A stretch of 5,845 nucleotides of DNA from contig JAAYXM010000234.1 of assembly GCA_012515925.1 (NCBI GenBank), positions 1-5,845 of the forward strand. The letters run 5' to 3'. Both the position numbers and the translations under genes were made by a program. This document shows positions 1 to 5,816 of the stretch, one piece after another (position 1 is the stretch's first letter; every line of letters starts with the position of its first letter). The notes beneath the pieces were generated by a model that was given only the letters and a program-made list of their open reading frames with translations, did no database searches and had not been told where the DNA came from. The stretch is from Clostridiales bacterium (GTDB lineage: Bacteria > Bacillota > Clostridia > Oscillospirales > JAAYXM01).

Positions 1-204
1 ATCGACGTTGCCCGCGCTGTAATTTCCGTCCTTTGTAATCTTTCGGAAATTATATACGAGCGTCCGAAGCGGCTCGGACTCACCCGGAAGTAAAGCCGGC
101 TCGCCGCCCGAAGTCTCCTCCTGCGCGAACGCGGGTATTTGCGCTATGGCTAAAATCAACGCCAACGCGATACATATGATTTTTTTTATAGCACTTGTTT
201 TCAT
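1..204 (-). CDS. N-terminus of a secreted protein, partial (runs off the left edge)
   Basis: This is an open frame of 68 codons with no stop before the window edge, so only the start of the protein is visible. It begins MKTSAIKKIICIALALILA: a lysine-bearing n-region, a hydrophobic core at residues 9-20, and a type I signal peptidase site after AFA near residue 27, followed by an acidic QEE stretch. The product is therefore predicted to be exported; there is no lipobox Cys. The mature part (to residue 68) is not recognised. The ATG at 204 is preceded by a G-rich ribosome binding site (GGGGGGAT, about 6 nt away). An in-frame ATG at 219 exists but would precede that site. The start lies 19 nt past the stop of the FAD oxidoreductase gene, so it is probably the fourth gene of the same operon. 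The export signal is clear; the function is unknown. Confidence 0.75.
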   Translation of the reverse strand, partial: MKTSAIKKIICIALALILAIAQIPAFAQEETSGGEPALLPGESEPLRTLVYNFRKITKDGNYSAGNVD

Positions 205-223
205 ATTAGATCCCCCCATAATA

Positions 224-2011
224 CTACAGCGTTTTTTCCGTATACGTCTTCAAAAGCCCGGCCATGTCATATTCTATATGTCTGTTTGCCTTAAGGCTGA
301 TACTGATTTTAAAGCCGTTGTTCAGACTGTTTTCTATCTCGCGCTTAATACTCTCTCTTAACTCGGGACAGCGCTTCGCGATACGCGCCAGCGCCACTAT
401 CGAATTGGATATAAGCTGGAAACTGACGTCGGCTTCCTTCATGTGCAGCTCGTCATACTTGAAGCTGTCAGCATCGAAAACGCCCTTCGTCCTTACGATA
501 TCCAGAAGAATACCGGCGCTTTCGCGGGCGGCGAGCTTTCCGAGCAGATATATGGCCGTAACCGCGTGCGCGTAATTGTATTTCACGCCGGATTTTGGTA
601 CATATACATCACGTTTTTCCGCAATCTCCATAAGAACGGGTATACATGATTCGTCACCCATAATCCCGAGCGCGAAAGCCGCGTTTTTCCGTAAAAGCCC
701 GTTTGTCTTATCCTCAAGGCATTTTATGAGCGCGGGCTTTATACATTCTCCCATAAGCTTTGCCGACCATATCGCGATACCCGGCTCATCGCCCGAGAGA
801 CCCTCGATTATATCCGCGGTATTGTCAAGCCAGCGCACCTTTTTCCCGCTCGTCCACCTGATATAGCCAACGTTGTTTTCTTCATTGAGGCATTTAGTTT
901 CCTTCAGAGTCCGGGAAAGCTTTCCATAATCCACATCAACGGCGCGAACGCCGTCTTTTATCGCAAGGCACGCGATCTGCGCCGCGGCCTCGCCGCTTTT
1001 TTCCATGTCACGCTTCATGCGTATAAGCGCCGCCATGTTGTGGTCAACCGCTATACACCTGCCGGCGGCTAAAATCCCGTCATATTCCTTCGGAATCAGC
1101 GCGCCGAGCGGCACACCCACCGAAAAGCAGACGCTCCACATCCCCGCGACTATGTACCAGTCAAGCAAAGCCTCGTCTTCGAACGCGGTATCCTTGGAAT
1201 GGCTGTCTACATTCGAAAACGCGTAAAACAGCGGTTTTTCAACCTTAGGATTTCTGAAAAACCCCTCAAGCGTGATGTTTTCCTCGCCGATAATCACAGC
1301 GCCCTCGCGTATGCCCATTATCGCGGCGTTGGTTATAAATTTATGTTTCTGACCGTAATTCTTTCGCAAAACCTCGGCAAACGCAAGGGATTCCATAATT
1401 TTCCGCGATAGGTCCCCACAGTCGGTCTGACGCACGTATCCGACGTCCGGACTCATTGTGTATACATTATTGTTACTGTACACAAACGCCACGTTGCTGA
1501 ACGGCTGCGTCTGCCCGTCAAGCGCGCGTCCCGTCCTTGTCCGGCAGCCCGCCATCACGCAAACCTCCGCGTCGCCCGTGCAGTCTATTACAAAACGCGA
1601 CTTTATTTCTATGTATTCTCCGTTTCTAAGGCATTTAAGTCCTGTCACCCTGTTTCCGTCTTTTATAACCCCGGTCACCCGCGTGTCAAGCATTATATCC
1701 GCGCCGAGCCTTCGCGCGCAAGACTCCAGAACATACGCCTTCGCGTCGCAGTTTATCAGCGTATTGTTACTGTGAAACGCGTCCTGGAGGGCTCGCGTCT
1801 CGGCGTTTATTTCTTCGTAAATGCCGCCGCGCGAGCCGAAATAGTAATTGGCAATGCCTCCGAGGGTTCCGGTCCCGCCCATCGCGTTTAAGGCTTCTAT
1901 TCCCAAAACCTTAAGGCCTTGCTTCGCCGCGGTTATAAGCGCGACGGAGCCCGCGGTTCCAAGTCCCGCCACTACTATATCATAGCTTAATCCGTTATCC
2001 TTCGCTATCAT
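224..2011 (-). CDS. FAD-dependent oxidoreductase (FAD_oxidored type) with C-terminal HEAT-like domain
   Basis: This is a predicted cytoplasmic flavoenzyme of 595 residues. The N-terminal Rossmann motif is intact: YDIVVAGLGTAG at residues 10-21 gives GxGxxG, with the ribose-binding Glu at about 39 and a glycine-rich MGGTGTLGG segment at 44-52. A second FAD contact, VIDCTGDAE, lies at 141-149. The family-type GIREGAVIIGE motif is at 233-243, and the C-terminal FAD motif GILAAGRCIAVDH at 312-324. Residues from about 400 to 565 are helical and repeat-like (KPALIKCLED, LRKNAAFALGIMGD, AVTAIYLLGKLA), resembling HEAT or PBS-lyase repeats, a likely protein-contact surface. I chose the ATG at 2011, 9 nt after GAGG; a TTG one codon upstream (2014) has 6 nt spacing and is also possible. 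The gene overlaps the previous gene by 17 nt, so translation is probably coupled. The family fit is strong, but the substrate is unknown; a sugar or glycoside is an inference from the neighbouring binding protein. Confidence 0.88.
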   Translation of the reverse strand: MIAKDNGLSYDIVVAGLGTAGSVALITAAKQGLKVLGIEALNAMGGTGTLGGIANYYFGSRGGIYEEINAETRALQDAFHSNNTLINCDAKAYVLESCARRLGADIMLDTRVTGVIKDGNRVTGLKCLRNGEYIEIKSRFVIDCTGDAEVCVMAGCRTRTGRALDGQTQPFSNVAFVYSNNNVYTMSPDVGYVRQTDCGDLSRKIMESLAFAEVLRKNYGQKHKFITNAAIMGIREGAVIIGEENITLEGFFRNPKVEKPLFYAFSNVDSHSKDTAFEDEALLDWYIVAGMWSVCFSVGVPLGALIPKEYDGILAAGRCIAVDHNMAALIRMKRDMEKSGEAAAQIACLAIKDGVRAVDVDYGKLSRTLKETKCLNEENNVGYIRWTSGKKVRWLDNTADIIEGLSGDEPGIAIWSAKLMGECIKPALIKCLEDKTNGLLRKNAAFALGIMGDESCIPVLMEIAEKRDVYVPKSGVKYNYAHAVTAIYLLGKLAARESAGILLDIVRTKGVFDADSFKYDELHMKEADVSFQLISNSIVALARIAKRCPELRESIKREIENSLNNGFKISISLKANRHIEYDMAGLLKTYTEKTL

Positions 2012-2798
2012 CAAAATTTACCTCATCCGAAAATCCCTTGTCGATTGCCTGCAGTATGCCGCCGCACCCGCTTGACGGAATCCAATAGCGGTTGTCGTCG
2101 ATTTTATGGCATGTAAAATCCATATCATAGGCAAACGTGTTCGCGATATATACAATCCTGCTGTCCTTCGCGTCCGGGCTGTTTTCCCAGAAGCTGTACA
2201 GCCTTGTTTTAGCCGGATACATATCCTCATGAAGCCCGACCGGGAATTTGAATATATCAATTCCGGCAAGACTGTTATGTGTAAGGTTTTTAAGCCCGCA
2301 GTTTGCGTTTTCCGGCTTTTGTACTATTAAATTAAGGTTTTTTTGCGCGAGCGCCGGGTAGGGCGGGTTATGTAAAACGCCCTCCGACGTCGTATCTATT
2401 ATCCGTTTGGCGGATATCACCGAGAAACCGCTTCTGTTGAAGATCGTCACCTCGTACCCGCCGCGGGTTTTCCTGATTTCCGCGACAGAGGTGTCAAACA
2501 GTATTTTCCCGTGCTTTTCCAAAAGCAGCTCGCATAGATGAAAGCTCGCGGGAGCGGCATAGATTTCTCCCGCGTCATTGAGCGCCCCGCTTATTAAAAG
2601 CCTTTCTTTTATACGGGTACAAAACTCAGTAGACGGTACAAAGTCTGCCGCTCCCTTGTCGTTTAAGCTGTCAACATACTCGCTGCCCACCAATACCGAA
2701 CGCTCGACTGCCATGCAATCCCCCGGGCTTGACAGAAGCCTTGACAGGCCGTAGAACGTCGCGCCGAGAATCAGTGTTTCGCAATTATAATTACTCAA
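1995..2798 (-). CDS. Short FAD-binding-fold-like protein with degenerate nucleotide loop (partner of the oxidoreductase?)
   Basis: The protein has 267 residues. It starts like a flavoprotein Rossmann fold (ETLILGATFYGLSRLL, residues 7-22), but the loop reads GATFYG instead of GxGxxG. An acidic residue follows at 32 (VER). KILFDTSVAEIRKTRGGYEV (98-117) and AKRIIDTTSEG (130-140) match the usual strand and VIDATGDG positions of FAD_oxidored proteins. The final AGR-type FAD motif and the second half of the family are absent; the C-terminus is YWIPSSGCGGILQAIDKG plus an acidic tail. It therefore looks like a shortened paralogue of the next gene, possibly non-catalytic or working as a complex with it. 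The start is TTG at 2798, 8 nt after AAGGAG. An ATG at 2803 is out of frame and gives only Met-Pro-stop. The gene lies 21 nt after the lipoprotein gene and overlaps the oxidoreductase start. The frame is clean and continuous, which argues against a pseudogene. Fold relation is moderately sure; function unknown. Confidence 0.72.
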   Translation of the reverse strand: MSNYNCETLILGATFYGLSRLLSSPGDCMAVERSVLVGSEYVDSLNDKGAADFVPSTEFCTRIKERLLISGALNDAGEIYAAPASFHLCELLLEKHGKILFDTSVAEIRKTRGGYEVTIFNRSGFSVISAKRIIDTTSEGVLHNPPYPALAQKNLNLIVQKPENANCGLKNLTHNSLAGIDIFKFPVGLHEDMYPAKTRLYSFWENSPDAKDSRIVYIANTFAYDMDFTCHKIDDNRYWIPSSGCGGILQAIDKGFSDEVNFDDSEG

Positions 2799-2819
2799 GG
2801 CATAAACTCCTTGTAAAAG

Positions 2820-4379
2820 TTAACCGCTTACTCTCTCATAAGCCTGCGTATAGACGCTTATAACCTCGTCGATACCCATGTTCTTAAGCTCGTTTATGAA
2901 GCTGTCCCAATTGCTTAAGGGCTCCTGCCCCAATAAGAACTTGCTGAGCATTTCCTCGGAGAAATCCTTAATCTGGAGCTCCTTGTCCTCGATTTCCCGC
3001 TGCTCGTCGTCCGTAAGCGCGATCCACTGCTTCGGGTTCGCCTCGTCCTCGAGGCACTCGTGCGCGAAGTCGAGCTTGGCCGACTGCTCCTCGGAATAAC
3101 GGGAATCGATAGCTTCCGACTCTATGCGCTGGTACAGCCCGGCGCTGTGTGCTCCGTATTTCACGATTGCGGTTTCGCCCTCGGCTAAGATAAACTTCTT
3201 CTCGCCGTTTTCCACGACGTATGTCTCACCCTCTCTGCCCCAGCTGAAGAGCTCGGAGGCCTCGTCGGTATACAGCCAGTCAAGAAGCTTTATCGCGTTG
3301 TCAATGCGCTTCCTGTCACCTGAGTTGCAAACCACATAGCCCTGCATGTCGATGTTCGCGTTAACGATTTTGTTTGTTCCGTTTGCGCCGCGCGGGGGCG
3401 TCATGATATCCCATGTGAAATCCGGGTTATTTACCCTGTTCGGGATATTGAAGAAATCTATGCGCGTGAAATACTCCGGCATGATAAACCCGCGGTCGGT
3501 GGACGCAAGCTCCTCCCACGACTTGATATTGATTGTGAGATAATCCGTGGGAACAAGCCCCGCTTCACGAAGCCTGATAAAGTAATTGACTATATCGAGC
3601 ATTACGGGCTCGGTCACGCCGAGGCTCCATTTGCCGTTTGCGAAATCGTAGTAAAACCCGTATCTGAAATACGGCTTAAACGCGGGTCCCATGAGGTCCA
3701 GCCTTGACAGTCCCTGCCTTATGCATATCGGGAAGCTGTCGGGATAAAGCTCTTTAAGCTCCGACGCGACATTATACAGCTCGTCAAGCGTTTCGGGCGC
3801 CTTCAAGCCGTGCTTTTCGAAAATATCCTTACGGTACAGCCATGAATAGAGGTTGGTCCAATGGGACGAGCCGTAGCTCTGCGGGAAATAGGTCTTTCCG
3901 TCCGAGGATACGCGGTAGCGCATAAGCCTCTCGCGCTCCTCCTCCGGGAACCTGTTCCAGAACTCCGTGTAATTCGGCATCTTGTCGAGATAGTCGTCAA
4001 TCGCCACAAACGCGCCCGAATTAGCGAACGAGTTGACCCATTCCTTATTTGACATGTGTATCAAATCCGGCAGCGTGTCGGGCGAGGCCATCATCAGCCC
4101 GAGCTTTGTCTTGAACTCCTCGTTGGGTATAACGGTGAGTTTGATATCCGCGCCGACCGCCTCGCGGAAATAACGCCAGAATTCCCAATTCTCATTGTAC
4201 GGCCAGCTTGTGTGCGAGCCTATCAGGATGGCAATCTGGGTCGACTTGTCGAACAGCGCGCCGTCCACGGACTTTATCTGCTCAACCTTCTTTTTGCCTG
4301 TGCACGCGCAGAGCATTGTGACGCAAAACGCCAGAGCAAGACACAACGCGGCATGACGTGCGGTTTTTTTAGCCTTCAT
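2820..4379 (-). CDS. ABC transporter extracellular solute-binding lipoprotein (LipO/YtcQ-like, CUT1 type)
   Basis: This is a predicted membrane-anchored binding protein of 519 residues that would capture a carbohydrate outside the cell for an ABC importer. The leader MKAKKTARHAALCLALAF ends in the lipobox LCAC, giving a lipidated Cys at 26. Family-like segments include a typical SBP_bac_1 hinge region (WLYRKDIFEKHGLKAPETLDEL, about 180-201, with an LKAPETLDEL-type signature), DWLYTDEASELFSWGREG at about 367-384, and the C-terminal WDSFINELKNMGIDEV at about 491-506, the usual ending of the LipO/YtcQ group in Paenibacillus and Clostridia. Length (around 500) is normal. I preferred the ATG at 4379, 8 nt after AAAGGA; an in-frame ATG at 4385 is only 2-3 nt from that site. 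It is the first gene of the leftward operon. The LplB/YtcP-type permeases that usually accompany it are not in the window, so it may depend on a transporter encoded elsewhere. The ligand is unknown; aromatic-rich stretches (SSHWTNLYSWLY) suit sugar stacking. Confidence 0.9.
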   Translation of the reverse strand: MKAKKTARHAALCLALAFCVTMLCACTGKKKVEQIKSVDGALFDKSTQIAILIGSHTSWPYNENWEFWRYFREAVGADIKLTVIPNEEFKTKLGLMMASPDTLPDLIHMSNKEWVNSFANSGAFVAIDDYLDKMPNYTEFWNRFPEEERERLMRYRVSSDGKTYFPQSYGSSHWTNLYSWLYRKDIFEKHGLKAPETLDELYNVASELKELYPDSFPICIRQGLSRLDLMGPAFKPYFRYGFYYDFANGKWSLGVTEPVMLDIVNYFIRLREAGLVPTDYLTINIKSWEELASTDRGFIMPEYFTRIDFFNIPNRVNNPDFTWDIMTPPRGANGTNKIVNANIDMQGYVVCNSGDRKRIDNAIKLLDWLYTDEASELFSWGREGETYVVENGEKKFILAEGETAIVKYGAHSAGLYQRIESEAIDSRYSEEQSAKLDFAHECLEDEANPKQWIALTDDEQREIEDKELQIKDFSEEMLSKFLLGQEPLSNWDSFINELKNMGIDEVISVYTQAYERVSG

Positions 4380-4451
4380 TTCCATTTTCCTTTCAGTTTA
4401 TTAATTTATTTCCGTTACAATCGATTTTGCTGTATACAACCTGCTTTAAGT

Positions 4452-4480
4452 TTACTAAAACCCACAAATAAAATCGTCAA
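4452..4480 (-). promoter_or_regulatory. Predicted sigma-A promoter of the leftward operon
   Basis: On the minus strand a -35 box TTGACG (4480-4475, 5 of 6 matches) is followed after 17 bp by TAGTAA (4457-4452). That -10 box is weak but keeps the key T, A and A positions. The start point would be near 4445, leaving a leader of about 65 nt before the lipoprotein gene. The -35 overlaps the proximal copy of a 21-bp-spaced direct repeat. A weak -10 with a good -35 and an upstream site is the pattern expected for an activator-dependent promoter. Confidence 0.5.
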
Positions 4481-4510
4481 CATTTTTGCTTATTGTATCA
4501 ACTTTTTTGC
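4477..4510. promoter_or_regulatory. Predicted AraC-type operator: two 13-bp half-sites at 21-bp spacing
   Basis: TCAACATTTTTGC (4477-4489) and TCAACTTTTTTGC (4498-4510) match at 12 of 13 positions and start exactly 21 bp apart, two helical turns, so they present the same face of the helix. On the operon strand the motif reads GCAAAAAWGTTGA, and the promoter-proximal copy overlaps the -35 box. AraC-family activators with two HTH units per monomer characteristically bind direct repeats at this spacing next to the -35. Assignment to the adjacent AraC-family gene is an inference. Confidence 0.55.
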
Positions 4511-4536
4511 AATACTGTTTTCATTTATATTATTCT
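4507..4536 (+). promoter_or_regulatory. Possible promoter of the AraC-family gene
   Basis: TTGCAA (4507-4512) lies 18 bp upstream of TATTCT (4531-4536), each matching 4 of 6 consensus positions. A better -10 alone, TATGAT (4536-4541), lacks a -35 at proper distance. The -35 would overlap the distal operator half-site (4498-4510), which would allow autoregulation. Transcription would start just at or inside the tandem 21-bp repeat. The signal is weak. Confidence 0.3.
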
Positions 4537-4538
4537 AT

Positions 4539-4580
4539 GATAATATTATTAATAACCGCGATAATATTATTAATAACCGC
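4539..4580. repeat. Perfect 21-bp tandem direct repeat, two copies
   Basis: Positions 4539-4559 and 4560-4580 are identical. Each unit contains the 10-bp palindrome ATAATATTAT (4540-4549 and 4561-4570) followed by TAATAACCGC. The array sits about 20 bp upstream of the ribosome binding site of the AraC-family gene, near its likely transcription start. The period equals that of the operator pair at 4477 and 4498, and the palindrome cores fall in the same phase (4477, 4498, [4519], 4540, 4561). It could be a second regulator-binding site for autoregulation, or only a recent slippage duplication. Confidence 0.85.
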
Positions 4581-4610
4581 AATCGTAATGCGACGGGGGG
4601 AGGGGCAATC

Positions 4611-5405
4611 GTGTTTGATTTAGAGAATAACAGGATTAACATATCAAGGATTCTGCTTACGTTTGACACCTTTTCCAAAAGATTCACGGTTTCACAGAAT
4701 ATAAAGGTTTGCCTGACCCTTAAGGGCAACGGCATCTGGCAAATCTCGAACAGACTTTATTCGGTCAAAAAAGGCGATATCGTAATACTGAACAACCGAC
4801 AGCAGCGTGTTTTCCGCGAGGTCTCGCTGCTTGACGGGATAGAGCTTTTGACGATTGACTTCGACCCGCGCTTTATTCTGGATACGCCGTTTATGGGGCT
4901 TGTTTTCCGTAATGACGATTACGAATGCATGCTGACGGGTTCGCCCGCGATAAACAGGCTTTTTGTCGAGCTTGAGCGCGAGTATAACGCCCGGCTGCTG
5001 CATTACGAGTATGTTATGAACGCGAAGCTTGTCGAGCTGCTTTCGCTTCTGCGGCGGCAAAACTACGCCCCCAACGCAAACGAGGTTCACATAGACTCCG
5101 ATATGTATAAGGTATTGGAGTATATCAACGAAAACTATACGCGAAACATATCCCTTAAGGAGGCCGCCGGTTACTTCGGCATGTCCGAAACCGGCTTTTC
5201 AAAGTATTTTTCGCGATGCTTCAAAATGGGCTTTGCCAAATACATCATACATAAGCGCATTAATTACGCCGTCCATCTTGTCAGGGAGACAAATAAAACG
5301 GTGCTTGAGATAGCTTTGGAGTGCGGGTTCAACAACGCGGCAAGCTTCTACAAGGCGTTTAAAAATGTTACCGGCAAAACGCCCATGGATTATAAGCGAA
5401 GCTGA
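4611..5405 (+). CDS. AraC-family transcriptional regulator
   Basis: This is a cytoplasmic DNA-binding regulator of 264 residues, usual for the family. The N-terminal half (about 15-95) is beta-rich and cupin-like, with KKGDIVIL at 53-60, consistent with a ligand-binding AraC_binding domain. A helical linker follows at 110-150. The C-terminal HTH_18 domain has two helix-turn-helix units: ISLKEAAGYFGMSETGFSKY (180-199) and VLEIALECGFNNAASFYKAF (231-250), ending in the family hallmark KNVTGKTPMDYKRS. The start is GTG at 4611, preceded by a very G-rich ribosome binding site (GGAGGGG, 5 nt away). The frame stays open upstream to 4056, but that extension lies antisense inside the lipoprotein gene and lacks any cupin or HTH homology, so it is excluded. 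It is divergent from the operon and most likely its activator; 21-bp-spaced repeats lie between them. The ligand is unknown but is probably the imported compound or a product of it. Confidence 0.9.
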   Translation: MFDLENNRINISRILLTFDTFSKRFTVSQNIKVCLTLKGNGIWQISNRLYSVKKGDIVILNNRQQRVFREVSLLDGIELLTIDFDPRFILDTPFMGLVFRNDDYECMLTGSPAINRLFVELEREYNARLLHYEYVMNAKLVELLSLLRRQNYAPNANEVHIDSDMYKVLEYINENYTRNISLKEAAGYFGMSETGFSKYFSRCFKMGFAKYIIHKRINYAVHLVRETNKTVLEIALECGFNNAASFYKAFKNVTGKTPMDYKRS

Positions 5406-5427
5406 TCTCCGGATTTTAATATCATAT

Positions 5428-5466
5428 AAAAAACACCTTGCCCGTCGCGCGGCAAGGTGTTTTTTT
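5428..5466 (+). terminator. Intrinsic terminator after the AraC-family gene, probably bidirectional
   Basis: ACACCTTGCC (5433-5442) pairs perfectly with GGCAAGGTGT (5451-5460) across an 8-nt loop. Adjoining A and T runs extend the stem up to 15 bp (5428-5442 with 5451-5465). Seven Ts (5460-5466) follow on the plus strand, and the A run at 5428-5433 gives six Us on the minus strand. It starts 22 nt after the stop codon of the regulator and could also stop transcripts arriving from the right. Confidence 0.92.
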
Positions 5467-5468
5467 GT

Positions 5469-5486
5469 GCCGGCGGTTAAGCCGGC
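5469..5486. repeat. Small GC-rich inverted repeat beside the terminator
   Basis: GCCGGC (5469-5474) and GCCGGC (5481-5486), each self-complementary, flank a 6-nt spacer and are followed by TTTATT. They can form a 6-bp hairpin just downstream of the main terminator. It may act as a weak back-up terminator on the plus strand, or as part of the 3' end of a leftward RNA. Confidence 0.45.
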
Positions 5487-5580
5487 TTTATTCGCGCGGT
5501 TTTTGCGTTGTAACGGCATGCGCGCCTATATCATGCTCAAAAAAGGTAAAAATAGTGTCACAAAAAGTCATTTGCCGATA

Positions 5581-5609
5581 TATACAAATATGCACAAACT
5601 TGATATACT
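5581..5609 (+). promoter_or_regulatory. Possible rightward extended -10 promoter
   Basis: TATACT (5604-5609) is preceded by TGA, forming an extended -10. TATACA (5581-5586), a 4 of 6 match to the -35 consensus, lies 17 bp upstream. Transcription would begin near 5616 and run through the structured element at 5721-5803 to a gene beyond the right edge. It is head-on with the stronger leftward promoter, so both may not be real. Confidence 0.3.
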
Positions 5610-5647
5610 GAATTTGTCCAAAGGATAAAGTAATTCATTACGCTACT

Positions 5648-5676
5648 ATAATAGACTCTTTACGCTTAATTGTCAA
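5648..5676 (-). promoter_or_regulatory. Strong predicted sigma-A promoter, leftward
   Basis: On the minus strand a perfect -35 TTGACA (5676-5671) is followed by exactly 17 bp and then TATTAT (5653-5648), 5 of 6 matches. This is the best promoter match in the window. It faces the 3' side of the AraC-family gene and has no recognisable gene between it and the terminator. The same -10 sequence read on the plus strand is TATAAT (5647-5652), so the element could also fire rightward, though no -35 is visible on that side. Confidence 0.6.
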
Positions 5677-5720
5677 TAAATCCGATTGAGCTACGGGTTA
5701 CATAAATTGCGGGTTTATCA

Positions 5721-5803
5721 GCGGTCTTGCTTTTAATTCTCTCCCCGAGCGGGGAGAAATAAAAGCGAGAACCAAACCGCGGCTTGCCCCGCTCTCACGG
5801 GTT
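5721..5803 (+). other. GC-rich structured element, possible cis-regulatory RNA leader
   Basis: TCTCCCC (5740-5746) and GGGGAGA (5751-5757) form a 7-bp hairpin with a GAGC loop. Outer segments continue the pairing: CTTTTA (5730-5735) with TAAAAG (5760-5765), then TCTTG with CGAGA through one G-T pair, then GCGG (5721-5724) with CCGC (5777-5780), with small bulges. A second hairpin can form by GCGG (5779-5782) with CCGC (5789-5792) and AACC (5775-5778) with GGTT (5800-5803). GAGCGGGG (5747-5754) is also a perfect 8-bp match to CCCCGCTC (5787-5794), excluding both hairpins. Such competing folds suit a leader that controls a downstream gene. I could not assign a known family, and no T-run follows the hairpins. 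Confidence 0.4.
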
Positions 5804-5816
5804 ATGACATATATTT

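Larger units (their letters stand above)
5428..5641 (-). ncRNA. Candidate leftward small RNA (promoter to shared terminator)
   Basis: A near-consensus leftward promoter (5648-5676) has its expected start near 5641, and the next strong stop in that direction is the bidirectional hairpin at 5465-5428. This implies an RNA of about 210 nt ending in two hairpins. The only open frames are short: an ATG at 5638 gives about 26 codons with no room for a ribosome binding site, and a frame from 5519 runs antisense into the AraC gene without one. A non-coding RNA is therefore the simplest reading, but it is deduced only from signals, and no known RNA family was recognised. Confidence 0.3.

Noticed and set aside
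1995..2798. Pseudogene reading of the short FAD-like protein
   Set aside because: There are no internal stops or frameshifts, the ribosome binding site is strong and the gene is tightly packed in the operon; a degenerate but maintained protein is more likely.
4429..4440. Near-palindrome around GTATAC in the operon leader, considered as an operator
   Set aside because: It is short, downstream of the predicted start point and has no second copy in the window.
4056..4610. Upstream extension of the AraC-family reading frame (185 extra residues)
   Set aside because: It lies antisense to the lipoprotein gene and through the AT-rich control region, repeats the tandem duplication as NIINNR, has no domain character, and a GTG with a strong ribosome binding site sits exactly at the usual family length.
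5199..5519. 106-codon minus-strand frame with a basic N-terminus
   Set aside because: It has no ribosome binding site, crosses the terminator hairpin and runs antisense to the AraC HTH region; it is a shadow frame.
5365..5628. 87-codon plus-strand frame through the terminator
   Set aside because: It overlaps the end of the AraC gene, reads through the hairpin and has no ribosome binding site or recognisable domain.
5771..5782. T-box-like ACCGCGG sequence
   Set aside because: Only the last part of the T-box consensus matches; the GGGUGG half, the specifier stem and a following terminator are not visible.
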